A program made the translations under genes and the position numbers. Positions 44,201-55,814 of a stretch of 64,000 nt of DNA are shown in pieces. Every line of letters starts with the position of its first letter. Position 1 is the stretch's first letter. Under the pieces are notes generated by a model. It worked only from the letters and a program-made list of their open reading frames with translations. It searched no databases and was not told where the DNA came from. The stretch lies in assembly GCA_030770425.1 (NCBI GenBank), contig JASJFT010000145.1:1-64000 (forward strand), given 5' to 3'. Source of the DNA: Darksidea phi. Taxonomy: Eukaryota > Ascomycota > Dothideomycetes > Pleosporales > Lentitheciaceae.

Positions 44201-45423
44201 TCGCCGTTTTCTCTCAGAGTGCACGAAACTCGCCTCCATCGGCGCGAGCCGTGGCTTTGCAAACGGTACACTTGCGGCCGAGTAGCCCCGGATTTTGATG
44301 CGCCAGTATTGCTATACGTTATGCTGGTATCCCAGTATATCATCTTTCCAACTTTAATAATAGGTGCCTCCTTCAAGAGTGACACCTCGGAGTGCCGTCT
44401 GCTATCCACCAGCCGGCGTTCCGCAACTAGGGCTGTCTGCGGCTTAGCCATTTTGTTGTGGATGCCCTTCGGACGAATGGGTTGCCAGCACAATAACGCT
44501 GCAAACCACGAGTCGAACTCCTCTTGGGTAGGTGGCCGCAGATAGACTTCCAGGTTTGAGTTGTGCCCAACCACGTGTATATACGCCGTGTATGCCTCGG
44601 CGTCGTACGCGCTCTTGACGCGACATCCCCGTAAATCTGGTATTAAAGTGCGGTGGTAAGAGTTGTCGCTCTTAGGTTCGTACACCAAGCTTCCGGCCTC
44701 CTCGTTAATGTAGCAGTACGACAGTGACCATGGGCTTGACTCTCCCCTCCGGAAGGCCAACATGCCCTGCATCTTCCCGCATGTAGCGCGCATGAGTTTC
44801 AGCACCTTCCGCGCATCTGAAGCGGGGACAGGCGACACCCACGAATCCGGCGCATTTGGAGAGACGGCGGTAGCGACGGGGGATGTAGTCCTCTGCGGTT
44901 GCTTGACGAGACGGCTGCGACTGTTCGAGCTCGATGTGCGCGGTGGAGGCTGGGACGCCGGAGAGATGGTTGATGGATGTCCTATAGAGGTTACAACAGA
45001 CTCCTCCAGGCTCTGAAAGTTCGCAGGGGCCGTGCTGTGCACCGATCCAATCCGATGACGGCTGGTCGCGAACAGGCTCGCAGGAGATCGATCGCGTGTA
45101 GATCGTTCTTCTAGTGTCCGTGTGCGCGGCCGCGTCTGCGACTCTCGAGCGTTCCGCAGCGAATAGTCGGCGTCGTTGGAACTGGCGCGGGCGACAAAAG
45201 TGCGGGGATTGCTGCTGCGGGAGGAGATGCTGTTGGAGCGCGGTGACACGGGCGGCGAGTTGTAGGGCAGATTGGCCATCGTATCCTCTGGGATCGACTC
45301 TGGAGTAACCGCGCGAATTGTGTAGGTGCCGCGGTCGTCTCGCCTCTGGTCCCTAGCTCCCGTGGATGCGGCTTCGGCCGCGTCCATTTCCCTCCTCCGC
45401 CTACTTTGTCTCGCGGGATCCAT
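41220..45423 (-). CDS. PH-C2-RasGAP domain protein (Bud2-like)
   Basis: Two exons on the minus strand (42627-45423, 41220-42574) with a 52-bp intron that joins KLFGLLK to EHPKPKARRALTLVAKS in phase; 1383 residues. The N-terminal ~200 residues are disordered. A PH-like region follows around 210-315 (GKMQGMLAFRRGESSPWSLS, EEFDSWFAALLCWQP). A C2 domain starts near 515 (RSLFVRIIEARLMPP, GGFYVEILLDGETRGRTVAK). The RasGAP domain has the arginine finger in LFRGNTLLTK (Arg at residue 801) and the FLR motif in GFLFLRFFVPAVLNPKLFGL (Arg 916). It should speed GTP hydrolysis on a Ras/Rap-family GTPase; domain order resembles yeast Bud2, the Rsr1 GAP. The C-terminal ~250 residues are Ser/Pro-rich and end with a Lys/Glu/Asp tract. 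Confidence 0.93.
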
Positions 45424-46487
45424 GGCAACCAGTTGGCTGTTACTTGCGCCGTTTTCAGAGATATAGAGATGGGTGCGCCGTGGGACAGTGGGGGATGCGC
45501 GCGGAGCCGAATCGCAGGGTTGCAGCAGGAGTACGGCGTTGGAGGCAACGGCAAGCGCTGTGGCCGTCGTCCTGTCGCAGCCGAAGTATGCGTTGCGCTG
45601 TCATTGACAGATGACCAACCTGCAGCAGGTAGCCGACTACCTTCTCAACGGGGGCTTGCAGGACGGTGTGGAATGGGTGTCTGCCGATGTCTCTGGCGTG
45701 GCGCATGCCTGGCAGAGCGGGACCGGCGGTCGTCAGTGGGCGGGCGACGTTAACGGAAGACGACGGAAGTCGTGGACATGTTTACGCTGGCTGAAAGAGT
45801 GACTGTGGTGGCAGAAACGTGTACTGTGTATACGGTGGAAGTGGGTACATGAAGCAACCAAATCCCTAGATGGGCTTGGCGGTCCCTTCCCGACAGTCTT
45901 CTTTTCCATGTTTAAGCAGCATGAGGACTAGCGGATTTGGTAAGCAAGGCGAAGCGCTAGCTCAAGCAGGTTAGCAGTCGGAAGTATAGTGCATGTTCCA
46001 GCTCGGGGCTGCATCCCTAGAGGCACACCATGCGGCCGAGGATTGCCACCGTTTGTCTGCCCTCCCGGAATTGTGGGCCATCTAGCATGCTGCCCACACA
46101 CCATCATCTTCGGTGCTGGGCGAATGCAGGCCGAGTGCAACCCCAACCGGCGAATCAAGCCGACGCAGGCCCCGTTGCGAGTACACCACAATGCAAGGAA
46201 CCATTGCTGCACAAATCGTAATCAACTGGAATAAACGCTATCCAACACCCTGCTGCCTCTCAGCTAGCCAGACATTGATATCAGAATGAACACGCCCAGC
46301 AATCATCAAGCATTCCCAAGCAACATCAGGTAACTCCAGGGGATATCGCACCCAAACTTACTCCCGCCCAATGGACACGCCACTGTGGGAAACTGCCACA
46401 TGTCCGTTTAGTAGAGTTAGTCTCCTGCGTTCGGGCTTACCAACGCGGGCAAACCTCCCAACAAGAGCCGTCGCCCACAACGTGCGT
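45424..46487. other. Intergenic, no gene seen
   Basis: 1.06 kb between two minus-strand genes: promoter of the RasGAP gene and 3' UTR of the 348-aa gene. GC-rich frames near 45.4-45.75 kb lack recognisable content. Confidence 0.5.
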
Positions 46488-47534
46488 TTACTTGAATGGC
46501 GGCTGGTCGGCAGTGGACTCTTCGAGACTGAGTGCACTGAGTGGCTGCGATCGCGCTCCGCTGAGGTCGCCGGAGCCCGTCCTCCGCAGCGCCTGTCGCA
46601 TCGTCTCAATCTGCAGTTCTCCTCCTGCCAATGGCGGGCTATGCGTGCCGTGTGTCGTAGGGCTACTGGGGGTCAGAGCGCCCACTCCTTTCTCTGATGT
46701 GGCTCCACTCCTGGGCGGCGATGCGCTGAAGCCGCGCGACGATGCAGGAGATCGTACAGGCGAAGGGGAGCGGTTGGCCGTCTGCGACAGACTCATAAAT
46801 TGCACGGGCTCCCTGTCCGTCTCAGCATGTTCAGCTTGCACCACGTCTGCGAAGGAGATGAAGCTCAGGCGTCGTGGGTCCGTCGTGTCCAAAGATGCGT
46901 AGTTGGAGGAGGCGGCGGCGTCGGCGATATCGGGATAGCTAGACGATGTATCCTCGTGAACAAGCGAGGGTGAGTGTACGGCATCGGCGACGCTCCCGGC
47001 CACTGCGGCCGAGGCTGGCTGGTGGGCCGAGTGCATTATGATCTCGACCTCATCCGGGTTCAGATGGTCGTCGGTGATTGCTATGGACGAGGCGTCCAAC
47101 GCGGCCGGTATGTAGTCTTCCGTCTTTATATGTGCGGGAATCGCGGGGGACTCCTCGGGTTCCTGCACATTGCGCTCGAAGATCTGGGACGATGCGGGCG
47201 AGTGTAGACCGGGCGAAGTGGAGCGGACGCGGCGTCCGGGAGAGGCGCCAATGCCAGCCGGGTAGATGCGCGGGCTTCCACGGGGAGACGCCCGTCGCTC
47301 TCCCGGTGACGTTGTGAGAGGTGGAGAGGGCAGCAGAGTCGGGACGGGTGCACGCGTGCTTGTGTTTGTTGCTAGCTCTTCCGACTCTTGCTTGTCGCCC
47401 TCCCTCTTCTTGCCCAGCCCGAGCAGCTTGCGCTTTCCCTTGGCCAGGAGGCTCGATTCCTCGTCGGCGGGTTTGCTCCTGTGGGCCTGCGGTACGACCG
47501 GCGCCGTCTTCGATGAGGAATCGACGGCACTCAT
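46488..47534 (-). CDS. Disordered Ser/Pro-rich orphan protein, 348 aa
   Basis: Single exon from the ATG at 47534. I do not recognise the family. Almost the whole protein is predicted-disordered by eye (SPRGSPR, SPGRRVRSTSPG, SPSPVRSPASSRG). Four short blocks look more ordered and may be conserved: LLAKGKRKLLGLGKKREGD near the N-terminus, HLNPDEVEIIMHSAHQP, DPRRLSFISFADVVQAEHAE, and ELQIETMRQALRRTGSGDLS near the end. The abundance of SP and RXXS sites suggests a heavily phosphorylated regulatory protein; that is inference. Confidence 0.75.
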   Translation of the reverse strand: MSAVDSSSKTAPVVPQAHRSKPADEESSLLAKGKRKLLGLGKKREGDKQESEELATNTSTRAPVPTLLPSPPLTTSPGERRASPRGSPRIYPAGIGASPGRRVRSTSPGLHSPASSQIFERNVQEPEESPAIPAHIKTEDYIPAALDASSIAITDDHLNPDEVEIIMHSAHQPASAAVAGSVADAVHSPSLVHEDTSSSYPDIADAAASSNYASLDTTDPRRLSFISFADVVQAEHAETDREPVQFMSLSQTANRSPSPVRSPASSRGFSASPPRSGATSEKGVGALTPSSPTTHGTHSPPLAGGELQIETMRQALRRTGSGDLSGARSQPLSALSLEESTADQPPFK

Positions 47535-49288
47535 TTGAGCGCCTGTCGGGGGACTATGACTGGCTTGATGTCTTCGCGGTGAGTATATCGCACGTTACCA
47601 GAAGGTTGGTAGAGGAGATGTCGTATGCCACCCTGCGCCCGAAGAGTCTTGGGTTTGGGCTTGAATCTGGCCGACCAACAGGAGGGGTAGAAGAACCTTG
47701 GTTTTGATTTCAACCAGGATCGCCGCGCCGTACAAAACTTGTCACAGGAGGTGGACTGCCGAGGTGCGATCAAGAGCGTTTCTGCAACAAGACAATAGCT
47801 GGGTTGGCCGCCGCTGGAACGAAAGCCTGCGATTGAGTTGCGTCCTCGAGCCGGCTCCCGATGTCGTTGCGTGGAGTGGCTCCATCCATCACGTGTAGCG
47901 CGACGAAGAAAGCGTCGTACCTTATGACGTGCGCCTCCTCGGCCTGATTTAGCCTCGCTCCACTTTTCAGGCACAAGCTCGTGCACCGCTCGCTTCTCTG
48001 CAATTCGACTGCATCGCTCCTCATCACTCCTCTCGTCACAGCTCTGCAATTTGATTTGTTCCGGGACGATCGACAATGAAAAAGGAAAGCTTTCAGACAG
48101 TCATGCGCAAAGCAGGTTTTGAATCTGAAAGCGAGGTTGACCTAGTCATGACACCGCGTATTGCGCTCCAGAGCTCGACATGAAACACGCATGTGCAGCT
48201 CCCGCGATAACAGTGGCACAAGCAGCCCCCGTATTCGGGCGACAAATCTGGTCGGTCGAGAGCATTGCAGTTCGTGTCGTGTCGTGTCTGAGATTGCGTC
48301 AAACAGGCACCGTCAGCGGCCCGTCCCTGGCACTCATCTCCACTCTACCCAATCGCTTCGTCCCGCACCGCGATGAATTCGGCATGCCGAAATGCATACG
48401 GTCGCCATCATCAAGCGAGTGCTAAGACCCGGCGCGCGGTCGCTTCCGTTCTCGATTGATATTGTGCAGTTTCGCTGATGGAACAACATCCTCATCCCCG
48501 CCCCCACCCATACCCACGCTCACGCCCTCCTTCCGTCACATCTACAGTATTGGAGTTTCCTCATGGTTGCTCCTACCTCCTCCGCACGCCGCACGTTGGG
48601 GGCTAAATACGCCTGGCATTGCTCCCTCTCAACCACCAAATATGCCAAATGCTCGAGGTTTAGTAAACGATCTACAGGAGAGTCATAGGCCACTTCGTTT
48701 GCAGCTAAGCCTATCAGAATCTTCCAAGGCTCGGCCGCCGAGGCATCGCGTGAGCTGTCTTCGTGTTCCAGGGAAGCATGAAGGCTTCAAGAAATCTACC
48801 CGTCCACACTGCAGTCAGCCCGCAGTTTTTCGCAAGCCACGACCTAGCCCAGGCGCGCGTGCAGTCCCTACAACGAGACATAATATCATAACAAGGGCCG
48901 CAACCTCTCTCGTAGTACGTATAGAGAGACAATCACGCTGGGTATGCTAGGAGCAGCTCCGTAAGTACCTGATCGCAAACGCTTCCGTCTTTGCGTCTGG
49001 CGCGGATAGGGGTCAATCACCGAATGTTTGCTCGTGTCATCAAAGGGAGCGGAAGCCTAAGCATGACGAGAGGTCTGTGCACACCTCAAGCGAACGGGAA
49101 GGGGGGGCATTTCAACCGGAATCCTTCGCGCTGAGGGAGGAACGTCCTCGCCGATCTAATGTTATATCCCCTAGTGCCACCATGCTTCAGCAAGCGCACC
49201 ATGTCGCGACAACAACTACTTCCTACATGTTCACACTTACTCTAAACACTAGTTAAGCACGTCCACGGCACTCGTGGCAGTCGGCCGG
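47535..49288. other. Intergenic, no gene seen
   Basis: 1.75 kb between divergent genes. The longest frame (48456-48950) opens at a non-ATG codon and looks like translated noncoding DNA. No RNA gene or repeat noticed. Confidence 0.5.
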
Positions 49289-50681
49289 ATGGTGACGAAC
49301 GGACTGCTGTTCGCCCCCCCATCGCTGGGGCCTACCGTTAAAATCACAGCGTTAACCTTGACGAGTATATCGACTTTGGTCGTGCTTGTTCGGTGAGCTA
49401 AACTATGGGCTTCTGTCCCAGCCTACGACTAACAGTATGCAAGCTTCTACTGCCGAATATGGGTAGTCGGGAAACTGAAGTCATACGACTATTTGATCGT
49501 CCCCGCTGTGGTACGTTGATTCTCCAACACCAACCTGTCCAGCCCATTTGGCGCCGAATACGAGTTCCACCCTGCGCGAACCCACCACAGTCAAGCTCTC
49601 TTGCTAACAATTAGTAGCTTTTGACATGGGCATTGTGTATCCTCAATTGGTTTCAAGTTCATTATGGGTCAGGCTCGCACGACTCGGCGCTTACCACCGA
49701 CCCAGTGGTATGTAGTCTCTGTTAGGTGTGCGATATGATTCTAATAATGGAATCTAGACAAGAAATAGGTGGCAGGCAGCTGGAGTCTGGTTCTCCTATC
49801 AACTAATTTACCCTGTCGTCCCGGCGTTCGTCAAGCTTTCGATTCTGTTCTTTTACCGCTCTATCGCTACCGAGCGGACCTTTCGTCTCCTCGTGCATGC
49901 CACCATTGCATTTGTAACTGCCTCCACCGTCGGTATGGTACTTGCAACTGCTCTTGAGTGCCCCAAACCGTCGCTAGCCTATTCAGAATTCATCTTCCTC
50001 AGAAGAAAGCAATACAAGTGTCTCGAGATCAGGAACCTCTACTACGCCCAAGCAAGCATGAACATCTTCTCCGACATCGTCGTATTCATCCTCCCGCTAC
50101 CGACTCTCATAAAACTCAATATGCCAACACACAAACGCGTCGGCCTCCTATGCTTGTTTGGTGTGGGCTTGCTGGTCCCCATCGCTGCTGCGTTCCGCAT
50201 TCAGGCTCTCTACCTATGGGCCAAGGCTGCATTCAACGAACAGCGCTACTATGGTGGTTATGTGATCTTTTGGGATCATATCGAAGCAAACACTGCCATC
50301 ATATGCGCTTCCGCTCCGTCACTGCAGCCGCTCTTCAAAGGACTTTTTGGGAGATTATCGCAATACTCGGGAGGAAGAAACATGTACTACTACTATGGAG
50401 AAGGAGAAACAGGAGCGACACAGATAACCATCGGGCGTCGAGTGACCAGACCTGTCGAGACAGACTTCCCCTTGGAGAGCCCAACACCTACGTACCGACC
50501 GCAACACCAGAATAACGATGGCGATGGTGGAATTGAGAGGGGTGCTGTCACAATGCGGGAGGTCAAAGAAGACCCGGATGAAGAGATTCGCAACCGTATA
50601 CGAGCGTTCGTCATTCTTCCACCGTCCTCACATCCACCAAATTCGCTAGCTCGGCCAAGAGACATCCTGTCTTCAGGGTGA
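49289..50681 (+). CDS. Pth11/rhodopsin-like fungal membrane protein (copy 1)
   Basis: Exons 49289-49392, 49444-49510, 49618-49707 and 49758-50681 give 394 residues. This is a seven-helix integral membrane protein of the fungal rhodopsin-like (Pth11-related) family, some of which act as surface or host sensors. Recognisable blocks are LVVLVRFYCRIWVVGKLKSY with DDYL-like YDYLIVPAV, LTWALCILNWFQVHYGSG, FVKLSILFFYRS, YYAQASMNIFSDIVVFILPL, and HIEANTAIICASAPSLQPLF. The Cys in LECP and the one in YKCLEI probably pair outside the membrane. The C-terminal ~120 residues are a polar cytoplasmic tail. The fourth exon may contain one more small intron near 49985-50015, where SLAYSEFIFLRRKQ departs from the family, but the frame stays open. 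Confidence 0.87.
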
Positions 50682-51884
50682 AACCAGTTTCCAAGCTGTA
50701 CGACGTTCATGAAGACCAGGAAGAAAGAGATAGACCAAGCTCAGCAGCATATTTCGATTCTTCTATAATAGGTAGCGACGCGCACCACAGACGTAGACGC
50801 TCTCATCTTACCATTGTGTCGGCTATCCATGCTGTGGGCTGTTACCTCTCCCGATGGCCGCTCGCGACAGTACTATTAATCAACTTACCAACCCTCACGA
50901 GGATGACGTACTTCGGCCACCATACAGTATCGGCATCACTACTGAAATAGATGAGGACCTGTGATCCAGCAGCACTTCGCTCCCACTGTCAAGATCCGTT
51001 GCATTGTCAAATACTTGATGGAGGATGCAGATACAATTCGTGTCTTCGGTATTTGACAGTAATTCACGCATCAGCAGCGGCCATACTTTTTACCGAGTCT
51101 TCTAACTCAAATACTGCTGATATGCAACGCGAGGTGGGATCTTAAAGCAAGGACGAACACATGGGTCACCGCGTGGGAGAGTTTTATGCACAAGGGAGGG
51201 TGATACTTCAATGCAATTCAGTGGTGGAGCAGACGTCCACACTACGCGCTTCCAGCCAGTGAGACGGAGATGAGCAAGGTGTGATAGTGTGTTGACGATA
51301 TTGGCACTAGATTGTAGATTCTCTAGAGCATGTTCGGTACATAGAAGTCGGAAATAATGGCGGATATAGATGTACCGAGGGTTCCTTTAGCTTTCTTAGC
51401 CCGGTACAATTTAATTGTATTATCATCATGCCCACAGTAATACAGTAATACATGGGGAAGATGGATGGCCGTGATTCCCCGGGCCCAGTTCCATGGCTCG
51501 CCAACTCCAGCGCGCAGAAGCGAACGAAACTCTCCGCAGTGGCGCACCAAATCACGGCGAACAGTGAATTTTCCGGGCGCCGCACACCGATCGAATCAAC
51601 CTCTTGCCGGCCCTTCTAGTGCGCTACCTACCCGAATTACAGGTATTTCGAGCCGGAAACTATAATGGTGCTCTTCAGAATACCAAATTGAAGCTAGAAA
51701 TATTATCTCAAATCGCGTCTGTGGAGACTCTGTCTAACACTCACCATTCCATGGCTCGGAGCCAGTAAAGAAGCTGGTACATGTGACCAAAGCGGTTAGT
51801 GCGACACCAGTGGTGCACTTATCAAACCGCGACTTCTTTGACGCACGACGTTTCAGCTTCCTCAACACCAAAAATCTGCATGCC
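50682..51884. other. Intergenic, no gene seen
   Basis: 1.2 kb between the Pth11-like gene and the DUF1365 gene. The frame of the DUF1365 protein extends back to 51783 but lacks an ATG before 51885. Nothing else recognised. Confidence 0.45.
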
Positions 51885-54098
51885 ATGAACGTCGAAAAGA
51901 GCAGCCGAACGGGCCTGGCCATATCCACTATCTACCTCCTTCTTTCGGTTCTTCCGTGCGCGATTGCTTATGGGTGGTCTGTGTGGCCCGTTCTCGCGAT
52001 TTGGGTGGTTGGGGCAGGCGTGAGGTCAGGATGTTGGGATCGGAAGGTGGTAACGGATTGTGTTTTGTTTGGGGGTGTTAATATGGTGATGTTGAGGAGG
52101 GAGTTGGTTCAGGCTATTTGGAAAAGACGAGATGGGTTCTCTAAAGGCAGCGTTCAAGACTTGAGGTTATCGATCCTACTGGGTGCTGTTATCCCGCTAG
52201 CTGTTTTGGGGCTATTTGTGCAGCGCAGATACGGTAGCAATGCGTCTATTGCTTCGACATCTGGAAAAGCAGCCGAAGAGACGTGGAGACGGACTTTGGA
52301 TTATCCCACATCCCTGATTTTTCCTTGCCGGACGACGCACGCGCGGATGTTTCCGAAGAGGCATGATTTTGGGTACAGCTATCTTCTCTGTGGGTTTTCG
52401 ATCGTACCAAGAGGCACTATAAGCGATGTTACGGATGTTGGTAACGGGAAGGATAGGGCTCTGGGAAGCTGGTGGTTTAGAGTAAGAGCTGAAGACTATT
52501 TGGCACGAGGATACGGATCGTTAGGTTTCTATGGAAAACTGAAAGCGTTTCTGAGAGAACAGGTTTGTCTTCTGCACATTCGTCTCCTACATGCGTTGCT
52601 AATCTAAATAGGGCGTCGAAGATGCTCAGTGGTCGTACGCCTACCTCGTTACGGCACCGCGCTTCTTTGGCTATGCATTCAACCCGGTCTCCTTTTGGTA
52701 CATATATAACCGCAACCAGGAACTCAAAAAGATGGTTCTTGAAGTTAACAATACTTTTGGGGAGAGACGCATATACCTACTCGACGGGTCTACTCCGGGC
52801 CCGGCAAGAAGTACAGGCTTAGACACGTCGGCATTGCATGCGTCAAAGAACAAGTTCATTGATATTTGGATGAAGGACTTCCATGTCTCACCCTTCAATT
52901 CTCGCAAAGGTTCATATGCACTCACAGCACTCAACCCCTTTCCATCGCCAAATTACTCGGATCCTAGAATCGATAACACGATTACGCTAAAGTCGTCTAA
53001 GGGCTACGCAAAAGTTGTCGCCCGTGTGCATACTACAGGGAGAGTACTTAACCCTGCTGAGTTCGGATTCTTCCAGACCGTGCGTTTTATCGTTGGTTGG
53101 TGGTGGGTAGGATTCATGACATTCCCACGGATCATTAGGGAGGCGTTCAAGCTGTACTTCTGGCAAAGTTTGCATGTTTGGTTCAGACCAGAAGTGATTC
53201 CATCAAGTATAGGCCGTTCCCCGACCTCGACAGAAATGTAAGTATACGTTGAAAGTGTTTCTTTTTCTACCTAACATCATACAGTGCACTCCAGAAGATC
53301 TTCAAGGAATACCTCGACCATCTCGCAAACACCTCCCCTGAACTATTCTACATTACCTACGAAACCGCCATCTCAGACACACCCAAGCAAATCATCGCAA
53401 CATCACATCTACACCCCAATAACCAAAACTTCAAAACCCTAGATCTACGCATCACTACTCCAGCCTTCTACTCACGCTTCGTCCATTACGCACACACGTC
53501 CGAAGCCCTCGACCGCGAATGTCTTTTCACCGACCCAAAGAACCGCACACTTTGGCTCTCGCAGCCTGAGCTCCTGCCCCTACTTTTACCTAAATCGCAA
53601 AGCCCAAACACGACCAACAGCGATGGTATGGAGGTAGTGAAGAGGGGTCACGTAGACGAGCTGCGATGGAAGTTGTTGAGGAAACTCAGATGTCCACCAG
53701 CTGAACCCGCATACGTCGTTACACCAAAGTCTGCCACCTTCGTTATCAACGATATCCGAACGCTGCCATATTCTGAGCTCGACTGTTTCGTGCGAAGATC
53801 AGCTGCGAGGGCGTATGCTGGTGCTTATAGGAGGATGGTGACGAAGATCTTTCTGGCTCAGCGGTTTGCGCTGGGGTATGTAGAAATCATTAATGTTTTG
53901 GACTTTTTGTTGAGGTTGGGGCTTTGTTGGGTCGCAGGGAAGATGTCATTGTGGGTGGGTGGTATTGAGCATACAAGGAATTCTGGGGAATCTGTGGAAA
54001 GGTTGGTGAGTGCGGGGTTGGAGTGGTGGTGGGTGTTGGGAATGGTAGTGTGCGTTTCCGGTTGTCATGTGTATGGTCTTTTGAAGGGTTACAACTGA
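51885..54098 (+). CDS. DUF1365-family protein, 705 aa
   Basis: Exons 51885-52562, 52612-53237 and 53285-54098 join in frame with 49 and 47 bp introns. The DUF1365 fold is shown by YPTSLIFPCRTTHARMFPKR, HDFGYSYLLCGFSIVP, FGYAFNPVSFWYIYN with the family's NPVSF(W)Y motif, VLEVNNTFGER and MKDFHVSPFNSRKGSY. Bacterial relatives are often encoded beside cyclopropane-fatty-acid synthase and an amine oxidase, hinting at lipid modification, but the activity is not established. Unlike bacterial versions (about 250 aa) this one has two N-terminal hydrophobic helices (ISTIYLLLSVLPCAIAYGW, LLGAVIPLAVLGLFV) and C-terminal hydrophobic segments, so it is probably membrane-anchored. Confidence 0.88.
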
Positions 54099-55814
54099 GT
54101 GTCTTTGGGCGGATTCATGATCGTTTGAAATTTTTTGGGTCGAGATTGTGGACGAAGTCTGATGACTGTCTGAGAGGGCTTGAACTACCTACGGTAGTTC
54201 GCTAGCATTCAAATAACGCACATGGGCCAAAGTTCAATTAGCATTCCACAGACTGCATATCTACTTGGCGGAAAAACAGTTCTAGACCACGGCAACATCC
54301 ACCTGCGACGTAATTATCAGCTGAATGGAGATGCGGGCGGGACCATGCGTCAGTTACTCAAGCCTTAGACTTTGATGGTGGCGTTCAATTGTCCACTGAA
54401 GCACTCTCATTGGTCGACTTCCCATATAACTTTCGCACTCGGACTTGCTCCCGATCTCCCGCCTGACGGGTCCATCTGGGGTTGTCTCGTGGATCGGCTG
54501 TAGCTGAACTACCCGGACGCGCGGGATAGACGCCGATTGCTTGCATTGATTTTGTACTAGCGAGCCACCGAGACGGTACAGGGGACGGGAACATCCTTTG
54601 TAAAATAGTTCACTCGCTAGCCCTGACTCTGAGGGATGTGGATGTGTCAGATGTGTCAGATGTCGTGCACGAGCGCTGTCAAAAGCTATTTGAGTCACTG
54701 TCACAAATGCCTCATTGGTGGCGCAAGGCAAACCGTTCTTTTACATCATGCCACCTTCACAGGTTCAAGCACTGGTGTGCTAAGTTGCGCACTGAGTAAA
54801 ACAGTCTTTTCTCAGCAAAAAAACATCTTGCGGAAGGTCGCTGCGAGGAAAGAGCCAAGATTGGAAGACGAGCTTAGAACGAGTCGACACCATAACAACG
54901 AAGGTTAGGCAATGGTATTAGAGGGGCTGTGTGTATATTATCAGTCTCCAACCGGGAGCGGTTCTCTGCCGATGGCCCATTGTTGCCGAGCTCCTTTAAT
55001 AGCGACTGCGGCTCGGGCTGTTTGGGCTAACCCGGGGGGCAAGGGAGCGGGATGTGGGAGGTGACAGTGTGCTGTAACCGAGAGCATAGTGGCGTTCCTT
55101 CTTGTGAAAGTTGTTATATAAACTTTCGCTACCGTACCGATAAACTTCCCAGAACCGGCATGTTAGCCCAAAGAGGCTACAACCCCGTCCCCTAGATCAC
55201 CGGAGGTTTCCGTTCGAAGGGCAACAGAAAGCGGTGCAAATTGGCAAAGGCCGCTCTCCAGTTGAAACCTCCCGTTCATCTTGGCCTCGGGTGCACGCTT
55301 CGGAAAGCGCCGAGGACCGACCGACCTAAGGAAGTTTTGCGATTCAACTCTCTGGGCATACGTAAAACCCCGTAGTCGAAATACCATCTTTTCTCTCTAT
55401 CTATCTATCTATCTATCTCTCCCGTTCCTTCAGTTTGCAACCTAAATAACGCCCTAATTTAGTCCTCCAGTAGTACAGTAGAGGCCAGAGGGTAGCAATT
55501 AGAGCCGCCCCCAGGCTTGGCAATTGTGTGCCCAGGCCGCAGCCGATGCATGTAGACGCGTATCGACGCCACATTTACATGGCGCGTTCCAGCGAGTCCT
55601 ATAGGATGATATGAACAGGTGTAGGTTTGGGCCACGAACCATGCGATTTTGTATTTTGTGGGAGCGCTGAGGTTCGGCATATTCTATAAAGTGGACATGC
55701 CATCATTCAAAACCCCTTGCAGCAAGTTGTTGCGCGCTAGCAACTCTTTAATCTTGTTGTTCCATACCTTCCGAATTCCCGAAGAAGTCGCTAAACCAGG
55801 CAGCGGCTAGGATC
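54099..55814. other. Intergenic, no gene seen
   Basis: 1.7 kb between the DUF1365 gene and the second Pth11-like gene, with a CTAT microsatellite at 55397-55416. No coding signal with recognisable content. Confidence 0.5.
55397..55416. repeat. (CTAT)5 microsatellite
   Basis: Five perfect CTAT units flanked by CT-rich sequence. Confidence 0.9.

Noticed and set aside
48456..48950. 164-codon frame between the 348-aa and Pth11-like genes
   Set aside because: Opens at a non-ATG codon and has the proline/serine-rich look of translated noncoding DNA.
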